From Victivallis vadensis (lineage in GTDB: Bacteria > Verrucomicrobiota > Lentisphaeria > Victivallales > GWF2-50-93): a DNA stretch of 12,868 bases. Within the stretch, counting starts at the first letter, position 1, and the number at the start of each line of letters is the position of its first letter. Below are positions 5,065 to 12,868 of this stretch, in pieces. The translations under genes were made by a program, and so were the position numbers. Below the pieces are notes generated by a model. The model saw only the letters and a list, made by a program, of their open reading frames with translations. It searched no databases and was not told the origin of the DNA. The stretch is from positions 6,845-19,712 of the forward strand of contig DYRX01000042.1 of NCBI GenBank assembly GCA_020718525.1, in the 5' to 3' direction.

Positions 5065-8000
5065 GAAATTGGCTCATCAAGTCTTCATTCGTCTCGGCGG
5101 CGCTTGCCGCGGGTCTTTTGCTCCCCTCCGTCTTGAACGCCCAGCTTCCGTCTTCGGTGGACAACAGCCAGCTCCCATGGTTCCCCCCGATAAGGACGCA
5201 GGGCGATGTTGGTTCATGCGCATGTTTCTCTTCGACCTACTACACAATGACTTACATGACGGCCCGCGCACGCGGCTGGGATGTCAGAAACAACTCGGAC
5301 AATACCAACAAGTTTTCACCGAAATTCACCTACAACATGATAAACGGCGGCGAGAATGGGGGTACCTGGCATGACACCGCCATGCAAATGATGATAGACC
5401 ATGGATGCCCGACTTGGGAGGAATGGCCATACCAGACCTCTGCCACCCCGGCGACAAACTATCTCGCCTGGCCGACCAGCGGCTTGATCTGGAGGAGCGC
5501 AATCAACTACAGGATGAGTTCGAGGGGGCAGGTTACAGGACTCGATACCGATGCAGGACTCAACAATCTGAAGACCATGCTCAACAACGGATACATCCTC
5601 AATTTCGCGACCTACATAAACTCCTGGCAGACGAAGACTGTCTTGGACGACCCTTCCACAAGCGAAGACAACGCATTCGTGGGGCAGACGATAGGCTACA
5701 ACGTCAACGGAACTGACGGCGGACACTCGATGACCATAGTCGGCTACGATGACAGCATCTGGGTTGACATAGACAGCGACTGGATTGTTGATGCAAACGA
5801 GAAGGGAGCTCTGAAGATCGCGAATTCCTGGGGGACGGGACGCGACAATGCCGGATTTATCTGGTGCGCATACGAACTGCCGCGGAACGGCGGATTCTGG
5901 ACCAACAACGCGTCGTTCATCGAGGCGCGCTCTTCCTACACACCCACGTTTGTTGGTGAAATCACATGTTCGCATCTCAAAAGAAATCAGATGCATCTCT
6001 TTCCCGGCACGGGTGGGACTGGCGACTCCGAACCGACCAGCATCCTGAGCAATACCGCACTCAGCGGCGACGGCGGAGAATATGCCTTCGATGGCACTAC
6101 GACTTCATGCTCCGCCACATTCTGCCTCGATTTCTCGGACATAGCCGCCGAGGGCGTGAACAAAAGATATTTCATGAGAAGCCGGGATACCACAAGCGAT
6201 GCCGACGGATTGGGAATAAGCGCGTTTAAAATGATAGCTGTCGCAGACAGCGGTGCCGAAACCGTCTGTTCGAACATGCCGCAGACGGCGAACGGCTCAT
6301 ATGTGAATCCCTATGTTGAATACAATCTCGGCAGTATGCGGCCTCTTGTCAGTTCTCCCAGCGCCGCGACAAACCTTTACGCGGGGCAGAATCTCAGTAT
6401 CGCTTGGGCGGTCAACACAGCAGGCGCAAATGTTGAAATCCGTCTTTACAAAGCTGGAGAAATTGCCGAGACCATCAGCTCCTCCACTCCGAACGACGGC
6501 AGTTTTTCCTGGACGGTTTCTGCGAATCTCGCAACCGGCTCGGACTACAAAGTGAGAGTCCTTGACAAGGGCACTCCGGAGCTTTTCGACGACAGCGCCG
6601 ACTTCGCCATAGACAATACTGTTTCAAAGTTCGCTTTCTCGAACATAGCTTCGACACAGGTGAGGAACAGTTCGTTTCCAGTTACCGTAACAGCGAAAAA
6701 CGTGGCGGACAACACAGTCGCCAATTTCACCGGAACTGCGAATTTCGCAGGGCAAATCGGAAATTTTGCGGAAATCGGGACAGGTTCGACAAGTTTCAAT
6801 TATCTGTTTTATACTTATTATCACGATGCAAGGACAAGCACGATATATCTGGCATCCGAACTCGGCGGCGCCGGCACGATCAATAGGATTTTATACAATG
6901 TGTCTGGAGTCCCAGGCCGGACGATGAACAATTTTAAAATCCGCATGAAGCACACGACTGCGTCCAAATTCTCAGCTTCGACTTTCGACAACAGCGGTTG
7001 GACACTCGTGTATTCTGGCAACAGGACAATCTCCTCGACCGGATGGGAGGCATTCGCACTTACGACCCCTTTCGCATATAACGGCACGAGCAATCTCATG
7101 GTGGATGTCTCTTTCAACAACTCGGACTATGCAGACACTGGAACCGTGGCGTCAACGGGCGTATCGGGCGAAAGAAGCATATGCAACTACTCCGACAGCG
7201 AGATGGGCGATCCACTGACCTGGACAGTCTCGGAATCTCCCATTAAAACAATACCGAACATCAAAGTTGACATGAACTATGTAGGCGCAGTCTCCATCAC
7301 CCCCCTGACGAGCGGAAATTTCGTGGCGGGAGTCTGGACGGGCGAGATAGCCGTTACGGAAAACGCTAACGGCATGAGCATCAAAGCGAGCAATGCGACC
7401 GGAGCTGGAACAAGCAACGTGTTCAACTGCACCGACACCAATGCGCTCGTCTACAGTGCCGCCACCTTCCATGAATCCGCCGTGAATTCCGGCGCCATTG
7501 ACAACGGCACGCCAATAAGCATAACGATAAACGGCGAGACTTTCGCCGGAAGCAACGGTGAAAATTTTGTAGCTTCCGGGAAAATCCTAGTCTCGAATCT
7601 CCCCTCAGGCCTGACTGCGATGATCACAAGAATCAGCTCCATTGAAGTCCAGGCCAGCTTGAATGGTGCGGCATCGGTTCATGCCAATGCCGATGATATC
7701 GCCAATCTGACCTTCGCGTTCCAGAACTCCGCATTCACCGGAGGAAATGCGGCGGCAATTTTGAACTCGACAAGGGACAATCTTGCCATAAATTTCAATA
7801 ATCCAACGGTTGTGCTCGCGACAACTGACAGCCTCGCGTCCGAGCCGGGAAAACCACAAGGAAACGGTGTCTTTACTGTATCCCGCGACAGCACGACTGG
7901 CGGTGCTCTGACGGTAAACTACACGGTCTCCGGGGCAAGCACCGCAGTATCCGGAGAAGATTACACGGCACTCGCAGGCTCAGTCCAGATCGCAGACGGA

Positions 8001-11000
8001 GCGGACAGCGCGACGATCTCTGTCTCCCCCATAGACGACGGCGTAACAGAGACCGACGAGACAGTAATCGTCGTGCTTTCGGCGGATGCCGGCTACAATC
8101 TTGGCACCCAGACACAGGGAACCGTTACAATAGTAGATGACGAGTCCACGAACGTCTCGCTCACAGCCAGCGATCCCACGGCATCCGAGCCGGGAAGACC
8201 AAACGGCAACGGCGTCTTCACCGTCTCCCGCGACAGCACGAGCGGCGGCGCCATGACGGTCAACTACACGGTCTCCGGCGCAAGCACTGCGACTTCCGGC
8301 GACGACTACACCGCTCTGACAGGCTCAGTCCAGATAGCGGACGGGGCTTACGACGCGACGATTACCGTTGCTCCCATAGATGACGGCATAACAGAGACAG
8401 ACGAGACCGTAGTGGTCGAGCTTTCGCCTGATGCCGCATACAATCTCGGTCCCCAGACTCAGGGGACCGTTACTATCCTCGACGACGAGCCGACGACGGT
8501 CTCGCTCACGACAACGGACACGACGGCCGCCGAGCCAGGACGCACCGAGGGCAATGCCAATTTCAGAGTGTCAAGACTCGCTGGCGCTTCGACGACCGAG
8601 GCTCTCGACGTGAATCTCACTTTCACGGGAACTTCCGCAAACGGCGCGGATTTCACACAAATCCCCAATCCTGTCTCTATTCCAGCCGGACAGACATTTC
8701 TTGATATTCCCGTGGCAATCACGAACGACTCCGTTGCCGAGCTGGATGAGACTGTTTCGCTCACACTGGCACCCGGAACCGGCTACAATATTGACGGCGC
8801 AAACAATTCTGGCACTGTCACAATTTATGATGATGAAACCCCAACCATAAGTGTCGCCGTGACGGATTCGACCTGCTCCGAGGCATCCAGCAACGACGGA
8901 GTCTTCACCTTCACGAGGAAGGGCGACAGAAGAAGCGCCCTCACAGTCAACTACTCCCTCGCCGGCACGGCCGTCAACGGCACGGACTACACAAGCATGA
9001 CAGGCACTTTCAACCTCAACGCCGACAGCGTCACTGCCACTGTCTCGATAGACCCCACGGACGATTCAATCTGCGAGGGTGACGAGACTGCCATCGCGGC
9101 TGTCGCACAAGGAGCAGGCTACGTCGTCGGTGCTCCCTCCGAGGCGACGATTACCATCAGCGACAACGACAAGCCCACGATCAGCATAGCCGCAAGCGAT
9201 GCCACGGCATCAGAACCAGGCGCGAACGCTGGCACATTCACATTCACGCGCGTAAACGACACCAAAAAAGATGCCGTCACCGTTCTTTATGCGGTCACAG
9301 GAACGGCTTCCACCGCCGCGGACTACGGGAGACTTCCCGGTTTTGCCGTCATTCCGCAGGGAAGCGACACAGCCACAGTAGTGGTCTCTGTCCGCGACGA
9401 CGCCATCCCCGAAACGATTGAAACAGTCATCGCGTCCATTTCCGCCAATTCGGCATACAGTATTGCTTCGAGCCCGAACAATTCTGCGACGATAAGCATC
9501 AACGATAACGACGACGTTCTTGTAAGCGTTTCTTCCACAGACAATTCCTGTGCCGAACCAGGCATTTCAAATCCTGCCGGGACATTCACGTTCACGAGAA
9601 CCGGCGGAGTAGGCGGAGATTTGACAGTGAATTATATTGTCAGAGAAACAAGTACGGCGGCTTCCGGCGCCGACTATGCGGCTCTCAGCGGCTCAATCGT
9701 TATCCCAGACGGCGAGGCAATAGCGACCGTCACTGTCACTCCCCTAGACGACTTGAACCCCGAACCTGATGAAACAGTCATCATTGGCATTACTGGGGGT
9801 GCAGGCTACCAGATCGGCTATCCAAACAGCGCGACAGTGAGCATATACGACGACGAGCCGCCAACGCTTTTCATGTCCGTCCCTGACGCGGACTGTGCCG
9901 AGGCATCGTCTCCAGGAAATGGAACTTTCCGCATAAATAGACTCGGCAACAAAACGAACGCACTGACCGTCAACATCACGCTCGATGGAACTGCAAAAGC
10001 CACAGACTACTCAAATGTCGCATCAGCCCAAACCGTCAACGCCAATGCGGCAAGCAAAGACATCACAATAACCCCGACAAACGATGCTGACGCGGAGGGT
10101 TCGGAGTCCGTGACTATAACTCTCGCATCCGGAGCAGGCTATGAAATTGGCGCTCCCGACAGCGAGACTATTTACATCAAGGACGACGAGACCGTAGATG
10201 TCTCAGTCTCCGCGAATGACCCGATCGCACTCGAAGGCAGTGCCGTCAACACAGGATATTTCCGCATAACGCGTTCGCTTTCTTCGTCATCTCCCTTGAC
10301 TGTCAACTACTCGATTTCGGGAAGTGCGGGCAATGGAAGCGACTATGCCGCCCTCTCCGGATCGGCAACGATTCCCGCGGAACAGACTGCCGTCAACGTC
10401 TATGTGGACGCATCCGCCCACAACGACGCAGTCGTGGAGGGGGCAGAAACAGTTCTCATTACGCTTCTCTACAACGGTGCCAACTACGATATTGGAACAG
10501 CTTCGGCAACGGTAACCTTGCAAGACGACGACACCCCCACTATTACACTTGCCGCAAGCGACAATAGCGCGACTGAGCCGGCAGACACCGGCACTTTCAC
10601 CTTTACATCAAGCTTCGCGCCGTCTTCCGACCTGATCGTCAGCTACAGCATCGGAGGCACTGCGCTCGCAGGAATGGACTATATAGCGCTTCCCGGAACC
10701 GTTACGCTTCCAGCAGGTCAGACTACAGCAAACGTAATGATCACTCCCATTGACGACCTCTTCAAGGAGAGCAACGAAACTGTCCAGCTGACTCTCGCCC
10801 AAAATGGAGCTTACAACTGTGGAACGATTACGGCGCAGGCAGTCTCTCTCTACGACAACGACACTCCAACCCTCACGGTCGTCGCAACCGATCCCAGCGC
10901 AGTCGAAAACGGCGTGCAGACAGGAATCTTCACCGTCTATGCGGACAAACCGTTCTCAACAAACACAACTGTCAACATTGCCGTTTCCGGAACTGCTACA

Positions 11001-12482
11001 AGCGGCACAGACTTCACATCTCTTGGGACTTCCTTTTCGTTCCCGAGCGGACAATTCAGCTCGAACAGGACAGTTACTCCAGTCGCCGACGGCACAGCGG
11101 AATCTCCCGAGACTGTAATTCTTGACATTGCCGCGAACGGCACGAACTACAACATTGGCAGCCCTTCAGGCGCGACCGTCACCATAAGCGACGATTCCAC
11201 AAGCTATACCGTTACATTCCAGACCGACGGAACGCCCGGAGCAAGTTTGACCGGTGAAACGAGTCAGACCGTCCCCGAGGGGGCTGATTGCTCTCCTGTT
11301 TCTGCGATTGTGCCTCTTTCCTGGCACTTCTTGAACTGGACAAAAAGTGGAGTTGAGTTCAGCACGGATACAACAGTTTCTCCGACAAACGTCATGGAAA
11401 ACATGAGCTTAACTGTCCACTTTGCCAAGAATTCTCCAGAAGACTTCGACGGCGACTCGAAGTCGGATGTGATCTGCGAAAGCCCCGTCGAAAACGGGTT
11501 CATCTATTTCATGAACGCAAACGCAGTATCCTCATTCTCAAATATTTACGACAAGGCCGACAAAAACTGGGAACCTGCGAAATTCGCAGATTTCAACGGC
11601 GATGGGAAGACGGACATGCTTTGGGAGCATGAGATCAGCGGACAGGTTCTTGTCTATCTAATGAATGGAGCTTCAATTCTCTCTGTCAGAAGCATCTACA
11701 AGGGTGGAGAATGGAAAGTCGAAGACTGCGCTGATTTCAACGGCGACGGCAAAGACGACATTCTCTGGACACATCCGCAGAGCGGGAGTTCTGCGCTCTA
11801 TTTGATGAATGGCGTGAATGTCAGCTCCGTGAACACATTGCACTGCGGGATTGGCTGGCTTGTCAGAAAAGTCGCGGATTTCAACGGCGATGCCAAAGCC
11901 GACATTCTCTGGGAGATCAATGGCGTCCAAGGTCATCTCTGCCTGATGAACGGTGCGACAGTCAGTTCCGAAGCGATGATCTACTCGAAGAGTCCAGCTT
12001 GGAACTTGAAATTGTTCGGAGACTTCAACGGCGACTCGAAGACGGACATCCTCTGGGAATCTGCCGACGGAAAAGCAGGTTACGTATATCTAATGAATGG
12101 GACGGCAGTTCTGCCTGCCAGCGGATATTCATATGTCAAAAGCGATCTGAACTGGAAAATCGTCAATTGCGCAGACTACGACGGCGATGGAAAATACGAC
12201 ATTCTCTGGGAGCATGACAGCGACGTCTGCGGCATGATACATCTCATGGACGGAACGGCAGTTTCCGGTAGCAATATCGTCTATACGCTGAAAGATCCGA
12301 ATCCCGCGACAAAGTGGAATGTCGTGAAAACTCTAGACTTCAATGGAGACTCCAAGTCCGATCTGCTATGGGAAAACAGCGGAACACAGAAGACCCTTGT
12401 CTATCTGATGAACGGGCTCGCAATCTCTTCATCCGGAACAGTTTACAGCAATGGGGCGGGATGGAGACTTATTGGTGATTAG
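5061..12482 (+). CDS. Giant secreted papain-type (C1) cysteine peptidase with Ig-like, ten Calx-beta and seven VCBS/FG-GAP domains
   Basis: This 2473-residue exported protein has a signal peptide at 1-27 (LNA-QL). The C1 peptidase domain (about 38-290) keeps oxyanion Gln47 (RTQGDVGSC), nucleophile Cys53, His222 (GGHSMTIVGYD) and Asn255 (KIANSWG). No propeptide precedes it. An EF-hand-like loop (D236, D238, D240, D244, E247) lies between His and Asn. Next are a Kre9/Knh1-type Ig-like domain (about 428-517), an Ig-like domain apparently split by an inserted sandwich domain (about 521-791, insert about 567-739), another surface-protein domain (about 795-912), and ten Calx-beta domains (915-2046) with [SA]-E-[PA] starts, DY and DD-E ends. 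Then come an InlB-type repeat (2048-2125) and seven VCBS repeats (2128-2473). No sorting signal is seen. The start overlaps the previous stop (ATGA), with AAGGA ten bases upstream. It probably degrades or processes extracellular protein; the substrate is unknown. Confidence 0.93.
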   Translation: MRNWLIKSSFVSAALAAGLLLPSVLNAQLPSSVDNSQLPWFPPIRTQGDVGSCACFSSTYYTMTYMTARARGWDVRNNSDNTNKFSPKFTYNMINGGENGGTWHDTAMQMMIDHGCPTWEEWPYQTSATPATNYLAWPTSGLIWRSAINYRMSSRGQVTGLDTDAGLNNLKTMLNNGYILNFATYINSWQTKTVLDDPSTSEDNAFVGQTIGYNVNGTDGGHSMTIVGYDDSIWVDIDSDWIVDANEKGALKIANSWGTGRDNAGFIWCAYELPRNGGFWTNNASFIEARSSYTPTFVGEITCSHLKRNQMHLFPGTGGTGDSEPTSILSNTALSGDGGEYAFDGTTTSCSATFCLDFSDIAAEGVNKRYFMRSRDTTSDADGLGISAFKMIAVADSGAETVCSNMPQTANGSYVNPYVEYNLGSMRPLVSSPSAATNLYAGQNLSIAWAVNTAGANVEIRLYKAGEIAETISSSTPNDGSFSWTVSANLATGSDYKVRVLDKGTPELFDDSADFAIDNTVSKFAFSNIASTQVRNSSFPVTVTAKNVADNTVANFTGTANFAGQIGNFAEIGTGSTSFNYLFYTYYHDARTSTIYLASELGGAGTINRILYNVSGVPGRTMNNFKIRMKHTTASKFSASTFDNSGWTLVYSGNRTISSTGWEAFALTTPFAYNGTSNLMVDVSFNNSDYADTGTVASTGVSGERSICNYSDSEMGDPLTWTVSESPIKTIPNIKVDMNYVGAVSITPLTSGNFVAGVWTGEIAVTENANGMSIKASNATGAGTSNVFNCTDTNALVYSAATFHESAVNSGAIDNGTPISITINGETFAGSNGENFVASGKILVSNLPSGLTAMITRISSIEVQASLNGAASVHANADDIANLTFAFQNSAFTGGNAAAILNSTRDNLAINFNNPTVVLATTDSLASEPGKPQGNGVFTVSRDSTTGGALTVNYTVSGASTAVSGEDYTALAGSVQIADGADSATISVSPIDDGVTETDETVIVVLSADAGYNLGTQTQGTVTIVDDESTNVSLTASDPTASEPGRPNGNGVFTVSRDSTSGGAMTVNYTVSGASTATSGDDYTALTGSVQIADGAYDATITVAPIDDGITETDETVVVELSPDAAYNLGPQTQGTVTILDDEPTTVSLTTTDTTAAEPGRTEGNANFRVSRLAGASTTEALDVNLTFTGTSANGADFTQIPNPVSIPAGQTFLDIPVAITNDSVAELDETVSLTLAPGTGYNIDGANNSGTVTIYDDETPTISVAVTDSTCSEASSNDGVFTFTRKGDRRSALTVNYSLAGTAVNGTDYTSMTGTFNLNADSVTATVSIDPTDDSICEGDETAIAAVAQGAGYVVGAPSEATITISDNDKPTISIAASDATASEPGANAGTFTFTRVNDTKKDAVTVLYAVTGTASTAADYGRLPGFAVIPQGSDTATVVVSVRDDAIPETIETVIASISANSAYSIASSPNNSATISINDNDDVLVSVSSTDNSCAEPGISNPAGTFTFTRTGGVGGDLTVNYIVRETSTAASGADYAALSGSIVIPDGEAIATVTVTPLDDLNPEPDETVIIGITGGAGYQIGYPNSATVSIYDDEPPTLFMSVPDADCAEASSPGNGTFRINRLGNKTNALTVNITLDGTAKATDYSNVASAQTVNANAASKDITITPTNDADAEGSESVTITLASGAGYEIGAPDSETIYIKDDETVDVSVSANDPIALEGSAVNTGYFRITRSLSSSSPLTVNYSISGSAGNGSDYAALSGSATIPAEQTAVNVYVDASAHNDAVVEGAETVLITLLYNGANYDIGTASATVTLQDDDTPTITLAASDNSATEPADTGTFTFTSSFAPSSDLIVSYSIGGTALAGMDYIALPGTVTLPAGQTTANVMITPIDDLFKESNETVQLTLAQNGAYNCGTITAQAVSLYDNDTPTLTVVATDPSAVENGVQTGIFTVYADKPFSTNTTVNIAVSGTATSGTDFTSLGTSFSFPSGQFSSNRTVTPVADGTAESPETVILDIAANGTNYNIGSPSGATVTISDDSTSYTVTFQTDGTPGASLTGETSQTVPEGADCSPVSAIVPLSWHFLNWTKSGVEFSTDTTVSPTNVMENMSLTVHFAKNSPEDFDGDSKSDVICESPVENGFIYFMNANAVSSFSNIYDKADKNWEPAKFADFNGDGKTDMLWEHEISGQVLVYLMNGASILSVRSIYKGGEWKVEDCADFNGDGKDDILWTHPQSGSSALYLMNGVNVSSVNTLHCGIGWLVRKVADFNGDAKADILWEINGVQGHLCLMNGATVSSEAMIYSKSPAWNLKLFGDFNGDSKTDILWESADGKAGYVYLMNGTAVLPASGYSYVKSDLNWKIVNCADYDGDGKYDILWEHDSDVCGMIHLMDGTAVSGSNIVYTLKDPNPATKWNVVKTLDFNGDSKSDLLWENSGTQKTLVYLMNGLAISSSGTVYSNGAGWRLIGD
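7803..11198 (+). repeat. Ten Calx-beta coding repeats
   Basis: There are ten units of about 113 residues. Each opens with a strand such as PTISVAVTD, then a [SAT]-E-[PAGN] turn, a G-x-F-x-[VFI] strand, a TVNY-type strand, a DY/DF turn, a D-E-x-[VI] motif, a GY/NY-x-[IV]-G strand, and ends in a DDE/DND/DDD junction. These acidic residues are the calcium ligands known for Calx-beta domains. Units 1 and 2 (about 7803-8490) are much closer to each other than to the rest. Confidence 0.85.
11202..11435 (+). repeat. Single InlB B-repeat-like domain
   Basis: Residues 2048-2125 of the giant protein have the pattern YTVTFQTDGTPGASLTG, then TVPEGADC, HFLNWTKSG and SLTVHFA, typical of divergent InlB-type B repeats. 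It sits as a linker between the Calx-beta array and the terminal propeller. Confidence 0.65.
11442..12479 (+). repeat. Seven VCBS/FG-GAP coding repeats (second copy of the module)
   Basis: Seven units start with DFDGDSKSD, DFNGDGKTD, DFNGDGKDD, DFNGDAKAD, DFNGDSKTD, DYDGDGKYD and DFNGDSKSD, each followed by a hydrophobic-LW strand and a YLMNG-type strand. It has the same number, spacing and wording as the module at 3422-4465, including an ELNWKI/NSNWEI-type strand and a terminal SSSGTVY/STSGTVF segment. Confidence 0.85.
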
Positions 12483-12505
12483 GTGACACATTATACAATT
12501 AAAAT

Positions 12506-12512
12506 AGGGGGG
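12506..12512 (+). promoter_or_regulatory. Ribosome binding site AGGGGGG before a GTG start
   Basis: A strong G-run lies two to eight bases before GTG at 12515. The hydrophobic signal peptide begins right after this GTG, and no in-frame ATG occurs until residue 15. That decides the start. Confidence 0.55.
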
Positions 12513-12514
12513 CT

Positions 12515-12868
12515 GTGAAAAAGTTATTACTACTTGTATTTTTTGCCTTCATTGCGATGACAGGTTTCTCTGCTGATCAAGTAGAAGATCTCGTATGCAA
12601 GGAGCTTATTTCGCGAAAAAAGGTTTTCGGAACCCTCGAGGCTATTGAATTCCTCCCTTCTACATTGCGTCCACTAGCACAAGATGCAATGCAGACTGCC
12701 GATTTGTTAGAAAAAAACACGCAGGTTTCAGAAGAGTCCACTGACAAAATGGAAGGGCGGAACAATTCGGCAGATGGAAAAATAAAATCATCTGCGTCTC
12801 CATTTAAACTACGTCATTTGGGTCTGATTCCATCCGTGCCTCCACAAGCACCTCAGTCCGACAAGATA
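12515..12868 (+). CDS. Secreted protein of unknown function, N-terminal part only (runs off the right edge)
   Basis: From GTG at 12515 an open frame of exactly 118 codons reaches the window end without a stop. The start MKKLLLLVFFAFIAMTGFSA-DQ is a textbook Sec signal peptide, cut after about residue 20. The exported part opens with a likely helical segment (DQVEDLVCKELISRKKVFG, containing one Cys at 28). It continues through a polar Glu/Asn/Ser-rich segment (about 65-93) and ends in a Pro-rich stretch (PSVPPQAPQ), so the visible portion looks like a flexible N-terminal region. No family is recognised. It begins 32 bases after the giant peptidase stop on the same strand with no terminator between them, so it is probably the third gene of that operon. 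By eye its codon choice is more AT-leaning than that of the peptidase gene. Export is well supported; function is unknown. Confidence 0.7.
   Translation, partial: MKKLLLLVFFAFIAMTGFSADQVEDLVCKELISRKKVFGTLEAIEFLPSTLRPLAQDAMQTADLLEKNTQVSEESTDKMEGRNNSADGKIKSSASPFKLRHLGLIPSVPPQAPQSDKI

Noticed and set aside
5316..5996. 226-codon open frame on the minus strand
   Set aside because: It lies wholly inside the peptidase domain coding region, opposite conserved catalytic motifs. It has no ribosome binding site or recognisable domain and is a shadow frame.
2321..12479. Regular coding repeats as a CRISPR or tandem DNA satellite
   Set aside because: Repeats keep reading frame, diverge at third codon positions and translate to known protein repeat families. 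No short identical repeats with unique spacers are present.
12473..12510. Possible promoter (TTGGTG ... TATACA) just before the GTG-start gene
   Set aside because: The boxes match consensus poorly and overlap the peptidase stop; read-through from the upstream gene explains expression equally well.

Overview
The window reads as part of a Gram-negative-type bacterial chromosome. Almost every protein carries a Sec signal peptide, an OpgG-type periplasmic glucan protein is present, and the large secreted proteins are built from GloVer, Calx-beta and VCBS/FG-GAP repeats. That mix is typical of the Lentisphaerota/Verrucomicrobiota (PVC) group and related uncultured lineages. The assignment is an inference from protein style; no ribosomal or marker gene is present to confirm it.

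Layout. Positions 1-1659 are on the minus strand: a full-length OpgG/MdoG-family gene (1659-136) is followed, with a 13-base overlap, by the start of another secreted protein (148 to beyond the left edge). Positions 1660-1838 are an intergenic region with back-to-back candidate promoters. A tRNA-Arg(ACG) with encoded CCA lies at 1839-1915 on the plus strand. Positions 1916-2254 are an AT-rich spacer with a few inverted repeats and a candidate promoter. Next come four plus-strand genes. The first is a 737-residue secreted protein with seven GloVer repeats followed by seven VCBS/FG-GAP repeats (2255-4468). A 185-base gap containing a striking bulged inverted repeat follows. Then comes a 136-residue secreted protein (4654-5064), overlapping by ATGA with a 2473-residue secreted papain-type (C1) cysteine peptidase (5061-12482). 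That peptidase carries Ig-like domains, ten Calx-beta domains, an InlB-type repeat and the same seven-blade VCBS module at its C-terminus. After 32 bases the start of another secreted protein appears (GTG at 12515) and runs off the right edge.

How the genes may work together. The 136-residue protein, the giant peptidase and the following gene are tightly packed on one strand and look like one operon for secreted or surface proteins. The small protein carries, after its Sec signal, a near-perfect double-glycine-leader motif (L-T-x-x-E-x-x-x-M-x-G-G-C). The peptidase downstream has no recognisable propeptide. A substrate/peptidase or trans-propeptide/peptidase pair is therefore a testable idea, not a demonstrated one. 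The GloVer protein upstream shares its C-terminal propeller type with the peptidase, so both may use that module for the same binding or localisation role.
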